Assembly (NCBI RefSeq): GCF_964340395.1
Contig: NC_135549.1
Coordinates: 7,266,001 to 7,330,000, forward strand
From: Glandiceps talaboti
Taxonomy: Eukaryota > Hemichordata > Enteropneusta > Spengelidae
Reading direction: 5' to 3'
DNA: 64,000 nt
The notes under the pieces are model-generated. The model saw nothing but the letters and a program-made list of their open reading frames with translations, was not told the DNA's origin and made no database searches. Shown piece by piece: positions 13,190-24,739 of this stretch. The position numbers were made by a program, and so were the translations under genes. Positions within the stretch are counted from its first letter, which is position 1, and each line of letters begins with the position of its first letter.

Positions 13190-13648
13190 TCATTTACACA
13201 CATTAATATCGACAATTTTTCGACATTTCTTACATTTCACGAAACAACACCAATGGAATTTACAATGGCATCTTTCAATCACTTCTTTTTGATACGTGTT
13301 ATAACCTCGTCCGCAGCACATTAAATTGCATCCATCCATTCCCATAGAAGTCTTGTTACAAAACCGCCCCTGTGTTCCAAGTGATCCTGTACGAAGATTA
13401 CGAATGCAATAATCGGGTGAATTTTGCAAATAAAGAAGATCCGTTGCCGATGGGTCATTGAATCTTTTATCCAATAATTCTAATTTACCCTTTCTCGTAA
13501 GCTTCACCTCGGCAGCACCGTCGTATTTCTCTTTAAGACGTGTACCGACATCTTGGAAATCAGCTAATTCCACCCAGCACGTTTTCATACTACAAGAACC
13601 CGAAACACCGTGACATTTGCATAGTACTCCGGCTAAATGTCGCACAAT
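13190..13648 (-). CDS. Wnt5: Wnt5 terminal coding exon
   Basis: The acceptor is TTTTTTTTCAG. The exon encodes [19 protein letters not shown] (lipidation site), the Wnt5-like [14 protein letters not shown] and the cysteine-rich C-terminus ending NVCK, then a TGA at 13192-13190. The upstream intron 3 is about 8.7 kb. The nearest AATAAA hexamers on this strand that I see downstream are at 11861-11866 and 11878-11883, which would give a 3' UTR of about 1.3 kb. Confidence 0.96.
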   Translation of the reverse strand: MVRHLAGVLCKCHGVSGSCSMKTCWVELADFQDVGTRLKEKYDGAAEVKLTRKGKLELLDKRFNDPSATDLLYLQNSPDYCIRNLRTGSLGTQGRFCNKTSMGMDGCNLMCCGRGYNTYQKEVIERCHCKFHWCCFVKCKKCRKIVDINVCK

Positions 13649-16600
13649 CTGAAAAAAAAGGATGGTAACAAGAAATAAACAATTGATCATCTAAACAAAC
13701 AGTTGGATGTTTTACGTGATTTATTATGTTGACATACTACTTCACAATTTTGGGATGAAAGTTGTCGCCAAACTAGTTCAATATCTGGTCACCAAGGTGA
13801 GGCAGGCAGGGGATAACTATACTAACCTAGTAGCCGCACTTTTGCTAGAACTTTCCAACCTACTTGAGTGCCACTTAATTTAACCCTTATAGCTGTTGAT
13901 GTCGTAGATTTCAGCTAACAACGTTTTTTAAGGGACTTCTGACGCCATTGCCCCGGGATGTTCCTTCTTAATGTATTGTTATTAACTTGGTTGCTATAAA
14001 AGGATGTGATGTGGAAATGTACGATAAGTGCTTCTGAGTTCATAACCATGGAAACAAGATAACATTCCAATAAGATTTCCTCCAAAAGCGATGCGGCACT
14101 GGTCCATTTTTTTCCTAAAGGAGAGAAATTCATATTGTTTGCAGCCTTCGTTTGAATTTTAAGCTGAATGTCGGCAACAAAATTGTCGCGCCATTACAAA
14201 CGCAAAGCGAAGTTTTGTAAGGTAACTTGGATTGGCATTGATAGTCCGGACATAATTGAACAATGAAACATCTCCGATTTCAAAGTCTCTCAAAAGAACA
14301 TTAATCTATCCAATTTTCTCCCTCGTCTCTCAGCCCAGCTCATTTGTAGGGGACAAAAAGGATTAGACTAAATGAATTTTGCTCAGTGGCTTGAAAACAT
14401 GTCAGTTGACTGTATAAACACAGGGACAAACTGCCGTGGGTCCTGCAAATATCTACAATTCGTACCTCCTTATAAACAATCGTTTAAGGATAGCAGATGT
14501 CTCCGGTTTGGAGTGTACTGAAATCTGAAATACATATGTGAGTAGGGGGGTATACCCTGAAAAGAACAAACGATAATTAATTATTTAATAGTCATGCATG
14601 ACGACCACGGCAATTAAATGAAATCTACATTTTTGAAATCTATAGACCATTCAATGAAGATTGACATCACACCGCCATTTGCAAACTTCTCATATTTTCT
14701 TAAATGTTTTCAGTATCCACATAACTCAATGACACGTGACGTCACACCTTGAATCGCTTGATGAAAACCTTTGAATTTCGAAACGATGTATAACTTTCAT
14801 GATCGTTTACCTAATGGAAACAAATGTTTAGAATACGTAATATATATATTTGACATTTGAGAATGGAGACACTGTTCGGTTAAGCTGGTGGTATTTGAGG
14901 TGATGATTTCTATGTAGTCGAGAGGAGTGTTAGCCATTCGTTTTAGACAGTGATGGATTCGATGTTACTTTTGGTAACCCCATGCGTTGCATATGGTAAC
15001 TAATACTGCCACCCCCTCGTGTCATATCTTTCGTTAACTTCTCCCAAACGACTCTCCTTATAGCGAGTACATTTAAGTGTTTGATTTCAATCAGCTGTAA
15101 GCTTTTTTTCCAGCCAACATTTCACAAAACATTCCATGTAAATGCGCACGCTCTAGTTTTTTTTTTAAAGTATCAGATTTTGTAAACATCTTGCTGCATG
15201 CGGTGCACATACGTATCTCTGATCCCTGTACTTTAACTTTGTTATCTTCAAAATACACAAACCTTTGGCTCCAGTGGTCGTCAACCGTACACTTTTTTTA
15301 TACCACCTGTAAAAATACAATCGAACTTCTGCTGTTTAAAACTACAGCATCAGTGTCTTACTGGTCAATAAATCCTCGTTTTTTTACTTAAATGTCGAGA
15401 AATGACCCAACACTAGTGTTGTATATATCCATAGTTTACAATTTAGATTTCACAGATAAGGAAAAGATGAAACCGTTTTGTGCAAGCAGCTCGAGCTCAG
15501 TGTAATGTAGCCTTCAGTAATTACAGGGGGGGAGGGCCGGGGAATTGCGTTGGGGGTGGTCAATTTTTTAAGAAGATGGAAATTAGAAAATGGAAATTAG
15601 GGTGGGTCACATTTTACTTTGACTCATTTTTTAAATCTATTTTGTGATTTTGGCATATCCCACCGCTGCCACCAGTTCCAAATCCTACTGCTACCCCATC
15701 CCACAACTGTCACCATTGTAAAGTAACATATTAACAAATACAGTGAATTAACTACAGAAAAATACCCTGTCGCTGGTGGGATTCGAACCCAGGACCTCCT
15801 GACTACTAATCTTGAGACTCTAGCATCTACGCCACAGACAGGCGGTGTTAAAACTGTTTTTTCATTGAATATTTGAACGGGGGGGGGTGAGTCATATTTT
15901 AGAGAAAGGAATCGAGGGAGCGTCACTTTTTTAGCACAGCGGACTAGGGTGAGGGTTATATTTTGTAAGAGACTGAGCTTGATTTCCCCCGGCCCTCCCC
16001 TTGTAATTACGGAAGCCTCCCTAATGACATGTATTTTAGGTACTATTAGCCTGAGTTTTCTTTGCTGTCTCACACTGACCGGTTAAAGAGACAGCGAAAT
16101 AAAACACAGATCGTGATGTAAACAGGCTATGTTACAATTTAAAACAACGGAATAATGACAAGAACTGCGCTAAAAGTTAGAGCTACTTTGGTTTATCTTT
16201 TCGCCTTTTCACAGGTACATGTATTCTATGAATACGGTGAGAAACTAAGTAGACTGTTTTGTGAGGATTTCATTGTCATAACCATCTTTATCTGAATATA
16301 CTTGTATTACATCAACACTGTAAGGAAATTCGACAACTAACTTATTTGGAAAACCACTGGCCTATTTGATCATGGAGCTATGATGACGTAAGACAACACA
16401 ACTCAGTGTTTTGCATACTTGTACATGTCACGTGAAATGGTACATTATATATATCGTCTGTAAGATAACTCGTTTTGTCTGTCTTGGTTCCTCTCTTTTC
16501 TGACACCCATCAATGCATAAACTCCTACACAAAAATGGAAATAATGTTTTGATCAATTTAGGGGTCGGAGTATATGGCCTCTGTCAATGATGTTGACAGG

Positions 16601-18649
16601 CAGTGTTTTGAAAAGAGAGGTAGCCGTATGATCCACAGTTGACAACAACGCAGGGTGTGGCCGTAAACTGAAGGAGATTACAAAAAAGAAACACTTATTT
16701 GCCCAAAGAATGTATTTCACTTCCTTCAAATTCGTCACTTTCGTTCCCAACAATCAAGTCTGAGTATGTCACTATGAAATACTCGAATTTGTGACTGCCT
16801 TTTACGCTAAAATGTCTGACATAACACTGAAGGGGGTCTTATGTCAAAGAACTGCTAATAAATGACACCACTTTTCTATAATATATCGCTAGAGCTTACA
16901 AATCACTTTAGATGAAGCTATCAGTTGCCGTATTAAAGTATCTTACTGCGTCTTCAAGTAATGTAGGGTTAATACCCTTGCTTCACACCCATTTTTCATT
17001 CCAATGTCCTTGTATAAAGCTTCTCAACTAAAATTTAAACATCTAACAAACAACCGTGTGATACATTGGAGTCATTATCATGATTATCTGACTTGTCGGT
17101 TTCTTGCCATGTACAATTTCAGAGCTAAGTTTAACTTCATTACATCTCTGTGTTAAACTTGCATGTGTAAGTTTTAGATGACGGTACTTTCAATATTGAA
17201 CCATACACGATATGAAAAATCTTTATTTTTTATTACGATAGAATTTTAATTAGCATGTAATACTCATATTTTAATTTTCCCTACTAGGGTTAGTTGACCA
17301 ATGGTGTGAATTTTCGTAGTAGTGAAACATACACCCAAATAAACTTTAGTAGTATACTGTATATTTCAGACAATTCTGTTTCAAAACTGTCTGAATAATT
17401 TGTCTTGACACAACGAATGAGGAGAGAGATGTATACGTCAAATGGCATGTGAAACCTTTACCGAATTGTTTCGAGGTTTCATGAAAATATTCACGATATA
17501 CAATAAAACCTAAAAGTGGGTTCAATGGGGAGAAGAGACACATGGAAAATATGCAAGGATTAAGACAGCTGTGAATTTTTGTCAATGTGACTACTGGCCT
17601 TCCATGTCTAGAGGGCGGAATTCCATGTATTGAGTGATGGAATTTCATAGTGTGTGGCTGGTGATAATGTTTGACCTGACTTCTGAAACCAGCATTACAC
17701 TAATTAGATCACATACGCCTACGATTCGTGGCTTTCTTTCGTCTAAAGTTGCGTGTAAGATGATGACGTTTTCTCTGTGGTAAAAAAAACTTCCAACTCC
17801 GGTTCGGACAAACTGAGGCGTATACGCGACTTTTTTTTTAGTTGTTTTTAAAAAAGTGGGAGGTCACGAATAGATAGAGGTAATTTAGCGATGGAGTTAA
17901 TCCCTATGACCAGACTCAAACAAAATAAAAGTTAAGTGTATTTACCCGAAGTCAGGAAATTTGCCCTTGGCAGAATTGGTTGTTTAAAACACGTGTTCGT
18001 TTTCTGTGATCGAAAGGACGCGATGGCCGGAAAAAAATTCTTCCTACATTTAAACCATTTATCTTTTCAACATGTGTTATAATGTATACCTCTAGAATAA
18101 TTGTTAATTGGATGAATAATTTCAATCAAAATATAAAACAGTATACATGTAAATAATTTCTTAGAGTGATTAATTGAATATCGTTTGCCTCTGTTTTTCT
18201 TATTTTTGTTAATGTTCCTGTCGTATAGATGTAAACCAAGGTCATCACCATGGTCAACAGGGCACATAACAAACAAACTAACACGCCAGGAAGTTACAAA
18301 ACGTCCTCATATAGTTTATGATGGTAATTTACGTGTAGAAAATATGCACTGTCAAATTCCATTTCACAGTTCATCCTTTTTTCCGCTTTCATTCATCACG
18401 ATCGGGCCGTATTCTTTACTATCATGGAATTTCGATGGCCAGGTGATGAGTGAGAACCAAGACGGTTTATTAAAGTTTGTGTCACAACAAATGAACTTGG
18501 GTCGAGGAATAATAAACGGATGGAGTCAACTCATATTATAATGTATGTATGTATGTATGTATGTATGTATGTATGTATGTATGTATGTATGTATGTATGT
18601 ATGTATGTATGCATGCATGCATGCATGCATGTATGTATGTATGTATTTA

Positions 18650-18696
<47 letters not shown>

Positions 18697-21600
18697 ATTC
18701 AAAGGTAGATATATATGTATGTGTGTTTATACATATACATAGACACAATGTGGATTTGTGTGTGTACCAATACGACAGATAAGGGAGAAGGGAACCGGGT
18801 CAGGGTGGAAGTATTACAGTGTAACACGCTGACATATTAAAATTTCAACTGTTTTTAAATACGTTGTAGTACCAAAGTAAACGGTTCTCTGTCACATTAT
18901 ATTAAATACTAAATACATATAGGGCCTATATTCATCAAATCCGAATGTCTTCAAACCTAAACTTGACGTTGTTGAAAACGTGCAGTACCACTAATTCATA
19001 CAAGAAAGCTGTTGGAATCAAGTGGAACTGAGTGATATACAGCATGGCTATGACATCTCACAGGAATAACGTTACTTGTCAATTTTCTACACAAGATTCA
19101 ATGCTATAACAGTATCAATTCACGCTTGTCAAAGTAATGTAACAGAGTTTGAGAGAGCTCCAATAATCATGACGCTAGCCCGTGATCCCAGGTCAGAGGC
19201 ACACGCTTTTACAAGTACATTAGAATCTGGTTGGAAGTTATGACTGATGAATTGGAGATGGCGAGAACAGCTGTACCCCTTTATGACTTTCTTGAGTGGA
19301 AACATCAAACCCGATAAACACCACAACTCAAGTGCTGCTGACGACAGCAACACGAAGGTGCACATGGCAATACTGTATACACTACTATGTAAGTTACCAC
19401 GAGATGTGATTGCTTTTTAAGAAGCCAGCGTAACCACTAATCCTGGTCCACTAATACACTGAGGGATTACTTGAAATTCCTGTCTCTTGCCAAACCTGGG
19501 AAAATTGAAATATCATGTTTCGTAATGACACCACTATTTCACAAATCACTCTGTTAAACGTGTCTATTTGAGTTCATACACGGACAGGTCCTTGACTAGA
19601 TCGTCTTTTAAAAAACGCCCTCCCTTCATAAACAGTCTCTCCTGAAAGTGACACTTCATTTCATTTTTTTTTTCGCTTATCTCTGAATTTGTCGTCCTGT
19701 GTTTTGCAACGAGAGGTTCTCAGTGACCAATCAAAGTGCACATTTCATCACAAATAGGGACTAACTGGACGGTAAAACTACTAGTATTACGCATTCAGGT
19801 TTACATTGTTATTTGTAAAAGTACAATGTTACGGTAGGCATCCCAAGTATTTTTAGGCCGGTGTTAAAAACATCTAATTTTCCAAATTCTCCTTCGGTGA
19901 TGTGATGTCGACGGAGATCGGACATAAAACACGGCATTGTTACTTTGGGGTGAACCGGTACAAAGTATGCATTGAAATTTACACGACGGAAAGACGGAAA
20001 CATAACATGGGGTAATTTCTCACGAGAAAGCCATTCCATCAGACGGGGAAAGTTCGTTGTCATTTTCTTGACTAAGAAGTTACATCTTAAAATCTATTTT
20101 TACCAAATAAGGGTATTATATGCACAGCACAATAATTTGACTATTATACTGTATTAATTCAATCTTGGTAACGGTTGTTTACATTTCAGGAGATACCATG
20201 TCTGTACAATGTTAACTCCTTGGATATTGATGAAGACGAAAGTATTCGTCATCAATTGGAGAGGATGGTAGGTTCATTATACAACTTGTGTGGTTGGTTT
20301 GTACATAACGCAAACTAGCACGAAGAGAGAAATACAAGCGTTGAGTGTACGAAGTAATTGAGTGTACGGGTCGGTTCTTTAAAAGGCATCAAATAGTATT
20401 GATGGGTTTATGTTAAGTTTAGTTGTGTACAGTTGCTCTGCAATTACCACTACTTGTTATACATTGAAAATCTTTGAGATAGTGGCCAGCATTAAGGCAT
20501 AGAAAGCGAGTGGTTTCATTTACAAGTGAATTGACACTGTTGGCCTGCTAGTTCTTCTCCGCAGCCATGGCAAACAAGAATACAACTGTTAGTATGGAAT
20601 GCCTCTAACAAAGAAACTTGCTCACCGCACTATTTTACTATTTGCAATCACCTTGTAAATTGCAATCTAAGCTTTCAATCATAACATTTCTTTTCCTTTC
20701 CCATTGCGCGCCGAATAAACAGTGTTCTTTTCTCGTTGTTGCAACAAGTTTCCTTTGTCGGTGTCCGAAGTAATACGGTGGGGAACTACTCCAATTGTTA
20801 TTTTCACACTGGTGTTAGTTAATGGCCTGCTTTTGATTTCACTGAGTGGATGAATTAATGAATGAAACGGAAATTCAAGCAAATGCGAATAAATGCCAAA
20901 TTTCAGTTCGTAAAGTAACAGTCAATTAAGTGAGAGTAACCTCCATGCAACTATCAAAAGGTATTATTCGTGATTTAATATTAGTTTGAAAAGATTGAAG
21001 TAAAGAAAATATTACATGTAGTTAAGGTACTGTCATCGAGAGAAGTCCACGTTGAAATCAGAATATATGCCACTAATTTGTTTTTAAAAAAGTAAAATCT
21101 ATTTCAATGTAAACAGTTGTGAACAGAACACGACATATAATCCGCAGTTATTTGACGCACAGTGAAACAAAAGAAACTGGAAATTGGAAGGTAGAATTAA
21201 AACTTTCGTACAGATTCCGATGAAGACATCATAACGATTGCTTGAGTATTTAATTTGTCACATGTCTAACGCTTCGCGTGAACCAGATGGTGACCTTATG
21301 TGACACGCCATCTTGTCATCCGACAGTCCCGTTACCTAGCAACCACTCTAGTATTTTTCCTGGGGCAGTGTGAAATTCTGCTTTAGTGGCCATCATTCTT
21401 CGTTGGTTACTTTCACAACTTCTTACAACATCGCCGACGTTTGTTTATTTGACTGGGATGCTTTAGACATGTCACGTTTTGTGGTTATTAATGATCTTTT
21501 AGTTATTGAGCAACAAGGAAAGTCCATTTTCTCTGTTACAAAGTAAACTCACAGTTCCCAACGTGGACGACCGCGATATGTGTATCAGTTTTCCCATTGC

Positions 21601-24600
21601 GTCATGATTATGGCGTATGAAATCACAACTTACTTATAAAGCACAATAAGACAAACTATCCTTCTGTGTTAATTCCGTCAAATATCAACCAATAACCTCA
21701 CGGACAATGACAGCGGCAACTGCGACGCTTACCTTTATGTTTTGTGGCATTTGTATTTTCGCATGTATCTACAAATGTAACGTAATCGTAATATGACGTG
21801 CTTGTTTACAATGGATACTTTCCCGGTCCCTAGAACCTCATAGCAGACTTGTCATTCGCTGTAAAATTGATGATGAACATATTTCATGTGAGTGAGGAAA
21901 GGTCACCTCCTAGCTGACGTACAAGCCGTACAGTTATTAGTGTTGGAGATTGATGGTCTATTGACTTGGATGAAATAAACAGAAAACGTGCCACCCTCGT
22001 AGACTGCCATAGCAGACTGACCAGATACCAACGTCCCAGCTTTCATCACTTCATTCATATTGCACCATTACAAACCAGTTCTAGTGAATACCACGTCCCC
22101 CTTGTATATGATACAACTGCAATAACGTATTTGATAATCCGGTGTCTCTAAATTTTACATGTGAGTTTATTGTCAACCTCAACATAAATTTCATGGTAGT
22201 AGAATAAATAAACAAATAAACTGAGCAATTAAGATAGTGGGAAGAAACCCTTGACCGAGGTATTCGATGGTGACATGTTATCCGCTCGGGGCTATTCTAA
22301 ATATTTGAAGAGAAAGTTCTTACCATTCGTCCTGCTTGGTTATTATGGAGATTCATATACATCTTTCCTTGTGCGTCTGATCCTCTAGGTGGATTCTTTT
22401 CCTTTTCCCTAATATCTACGAATTCCCTGGCAAATCTATATCCATAATCCAAGTTATCCCCGCATCCACCCCAAACCCATTCCTGATGAAGATCAGCGGG
22501 TCTGTCTGCTCGACTACAACCACAGTTAGCGAGTTCTCCTTCCCGACAGGATCGACTGATGGAGTGCACAACTCCAGCCGATGATATCGCATAGAAAAAT
22601 GCCGCCTCTCGACTTGCTGAGAAAGAAGAGCAGGTAAATATATTGATTACTAGTACACGCAATGTGTGTCATCATATAACTTTCAAAAATACATGTAATG
22701 GTTTGGCTGCACGCCACTGATCTTTTCACAATAGCGATCTTCTAGCAGGCGAAAGTTATTCTTTTCTTTCCAAAGTAACTGGCGTCACTTAATAATAAAA
22801 TTACAATAACCCAAAGTAAGTGTATTTTGTATTAATGAAAACAGACAATCTGTGGTTTCATGTGAGTTTCAATGAAATATTTTGGAAACAGTGTACACTG
22901 GATGCCTTGATGTGAGACGTCTTTCAAGGCTACTTATCTATTTGTCCTAAGAGATGTCCCAACGGGAGTTTCTTAAGTATTGGTATCAACGATAGTGAGT
23001 CTGAAAGAATTAACATTATGTCTCCATTGTTCACAACTACTATATACTACACTGGCATGTACAAAGACGACATTTAATATAATAGACACATATTTTTAAC
23101 ATTTCAAAGAAACGCGTCTAAAATGAAATTGGAAGACTGGGTCCGTTGTTGAAAGCACCCAGAGGAAGGCAAAGTGGTCGGGTGAACCTTCAATGGCTTT
23201 TACTTGTGATTGCAATATAACGCGACCCTGTTTGATTTACTACTACTATCCGTGAAATGTTGCCCTACAAATCATCCGCGGACCAATATATCGTGAACGT
23301 GTGTGTGTTTGCCCTAGAGAACTTGTCATGCCGGCCACTTCGATCATGCCGATCACTTGTTGTTGCTCTTAAAATGTGTGTGTTTCCTAATGTAACACTG
23401 TATAGTAGGCGATCCACGCTGAATGTGTGATTGTGTCAGTTGGACTATGCAAGCAACAAAATCATGTATCTACCAGTCCTACCTCTATTGCTTTGTTCCA
23501 TTCATAAATGCACGCAAACATGGTGGAAGAAAAGATACAAGTACTTGAGTAAATGGTAGAGTTTGTCCGGACTAACAAATGAAAAGCCTATGTTGACAAT
23601 TGCATCATAGTCATGAGTTCAATCGTATGCATAGTTTCCCGTTCACAACTAAACTGCAGTTTGTAATATTGAATGTAATATAATATAATGTATATTTATA
23701 TGGTATTGGTAAACCAGGTCTCACACCTCCTATATCCTTTGTCTATACTACTTGTTAATCAAATATCACTACCAGGAGATCTAAATCTAAATCTCCATTT
23801 TATCATACCATTCAAATATTTTCCTTTGTTGACTCACAGACTTATTTTGTTTCTAGTTACTGATAGGTCAGTGACAGTGTCCATCAACTTGAGTGCGTGC
23901 TAATATAATATATATTTATATGGTGTTGGTAAAACCAGGGAATGGCTATATCTATCTCACAGCAGTAAACTCGTCAAACAATTAGTAATGATATCAGAAC
24001 CGAGGTAGTAGCAATTTGTGAAGTACTTAACAATTTGTTTCTAGATGAATAATCACAGTGTCAATAAGTAAATATGGTCAAACTGAAGTACTCACCGATT
24101 GACATGACGCGTCCAAACACGGTTTGGTCATCAACCGTACTGCAATTCCACCTACGTTTACTGAATTGGTTTTGGCATTCATCAATACCTGTTTTAGCTC
24201 CGTTACTTATAGACTTCATATGGTCCTGATACAATTGGCACAGTTTTACTTGTCCTTCCGAAAGCCCAGTCAATTCATTACATTGGGAGTGTATCGAGGA
24301 GCTAATTATGCCGATTTTACTCCACGACTCAAAGAGCTGAGGTTGTAGCCCCAGCTGCCTGCAGTGCCAAAAGAATAGACACGGTGTGAGCTTATTAAAA
24401 CGATATGTCTAAGACACTTGAATAGAGAATAGGTCGGGAACAATACCAGTAAATGTAGTACGCTGTTGATCAGGGAAATACGGATAAAACAATGCGGTGC
24501 TATATTATATTTAAACACGTTTCGACTTACCACCAGGTTTGTCCGTCACTGATACGTTGTAACGTTGTTAGAATAACAAGTATAATTACTACATGCCTAG

Positions 24601-24604
24601 CCAT
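13190..24604 (-). CDS. Wnt5: Wnt5 signalling ligand, complete, four coding exons
   Basis: Secreted lipid-modified ligand of the Wnt family, subfamily 5, which usually signals through Frizzled/ROR in planar polarity and calcium pathways. The coding exons are 24531-24604, 24096-24358, 22324-22616 and 13190-13648, read on the minus strand. Every junction is GT-AG and the frames join to 362 aa, normal for a Wnt. Residues 1 to about 21 are a hydrophobic signal peptide. The mature part has exactly 24 cysteines. It carries the RRWNCST motif, the CREGEL..CGCSR block, WGGCGDN, and [10 protein letters not shown] with the acylated serine at about residue 226. The C-terminus is [15 protein letters not shown]. 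Two N-glycosylation sequons (NCS, NKT) are visible. Subfamily 5 is chosen because [14 protein letters not shown] and GMDGC..MCCGRGY match Wnt5 far better than other Wnts. The gene is divergent to Fbxl14. No disabling change is seen. Confidence 0.95.
15510..16019. mobile_element. TIR element, copy 1 (inside Wnt5 intron 3)
   Basis: The ends are inverted repeats sharing GTAATTACA, then a G-rich GGGGAGGGCCGGGGAA on the left and its complement on the right. The similarity extends outward to a GGCTTC motif. Internal blocks (GGGTCACATTTTA, ATTTTAGAGAAAGGAAT, GTCACTTTTTTAGCAC, GATTTTGGCATATCCCACYGCT) recur in the copy at 44.8 kb in the same order. No protein is encoded. The tRNA-like segment at 15770-15842 is inside this copy. 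Confidence 0.7.
15770..15842 (-). repeat. tRNA-like segment (SINE head or decayed tRNA)
   Basis: On the minus strand a box A-like TGGCGTAGATG (15824-15834) and a perfect box B GGTTCGAATCC (15779-15789) are spaced as in a tRNA, and the T-arm stem forms. The acceptor stem pairs poorly, so it is not called a functional tRNA. A tRNA-derived SINE insertion is the best explanation. Confidence 0.5.
18541..18692. repeat. Compound (ATGT)n/(ATGC)n/(GT)n array in Wnt5 intron 3
   Basis: About 70 nt ATGT, a short ATGC block, more ATGT, then a GT tract. Confidence 0.95.
20190..20267 (+). CDS. Weak candidate exon on the plus strand inside Wnt5 intron 3
   Basis: 78 nt between a good acceptor (TTTACATTTCAG) and GTAGGT, encoding [20 protein letters not shown] and HQLERM. 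The charged, non-repetitive composition is protein-like. No partner exons or family are recognised. Confidence 0.25.
22324..22616 (-). CDS. Wnt5: Wnt5 coding exon 3
   Basis: The acceptor TTTCTCAG and donor GTAAGA flank an open frame that starts inside the codon split after VMSI. It encodes [17 protein letters not shown], the [13 protein letters not shown] block, [17 protein letters not shown] and LHNNQAGRM. It ends at phase 0, at the position expected for a Wnt intron just before the CKCHG exon. Confidence 0.95.
23681..23939. repeat. Direct repeat, about 38 bp, copies 220 bp apart
   Basis: TAATATAATGTATATTTATATGGT..TTGGTAAACCAGG occurs at 23681-23718 and, with three changes, at 23901-23939, inside Wnt5 intron 2. 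The intervening sequence shows no gene. Confidence 0.8.
24096..24358 (-). CDS. Wnt5: Wnt5 coding exon 2
   Basis: The acceptor is a CTGCAG preceded by pyrimidine-rich sequence and the donor is GTGAGT. The exon encodes [12 protein letters not shown]... through [11 protein letters not shown] and the RRWNCST motif to VFGRVMSI. It enters at phase 2 and leaves at phase 1. It contains four conserved cysteines and the first N-glycosylation sequon. Confidence 0.94.
24531..24604 (-). CDS. Wnt5: Wnt5 coding exon 1 (signal peptide)
   Basis: The start ATG is at 24604-24602 and the exon encodes [15 protein letters not shown]..., a short basic N-terminus followed by a hydrophobic core. It ends in TG before a consensus GTAAGT donor (phase 2), so the second Trp of the TWW motif is split across the junction. 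Intron 1 is 172 nt. The start is chosen because it gives a standard signal peptide; the frame stays open a little upstream but with acidic residues. Confidence 0.88.
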
Positions 24605-24720
24605 GCTCTTCACCTCTGACTCCGATTCCAATTCCAATTCCACAAAGCAGCATATACAGTTTTCTTCCAAGTCCAAGATATTTCTCAGTTAGTTAAAAAC
24701 TCCCGTCAAACCTCTGTAAA

Positions 24721-24731
24721 TATATATATAG
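24721..24731 (-). promoter_or_regulatory. Possible TATA box of Wnt5
   Basis: A TATATATATA run lies about 115 nt upstream of the Wnt5 ATG on the coding strand, a plausible distance for a core promoter with a short 5' UTR. In an AT-rich genome with many TA tracts this could be chance. Confidence 0.3.
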
Positions 24732-24739
24732 CTGTGTTG

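Noticed and set aside
15624-16073. 149-codon minus-strand frame
   Set aside because: It spans the TIR element and the tRNA-like segment, with no protein family similarity.
18185-18541. 118-codon plus-strand frame inside Wnt5 intron 3
   Set aside because: Somewhat protein-like and preceded by a possible acceptor, but it has no donor, partner exon or family match and runs into a microsatellite.
19809-20063. 84-codon minus-strand frame inside Wnt5 intron 3
   Set aside because: No splice sites or family similarity, and Wnt5 needs no extra exon here.
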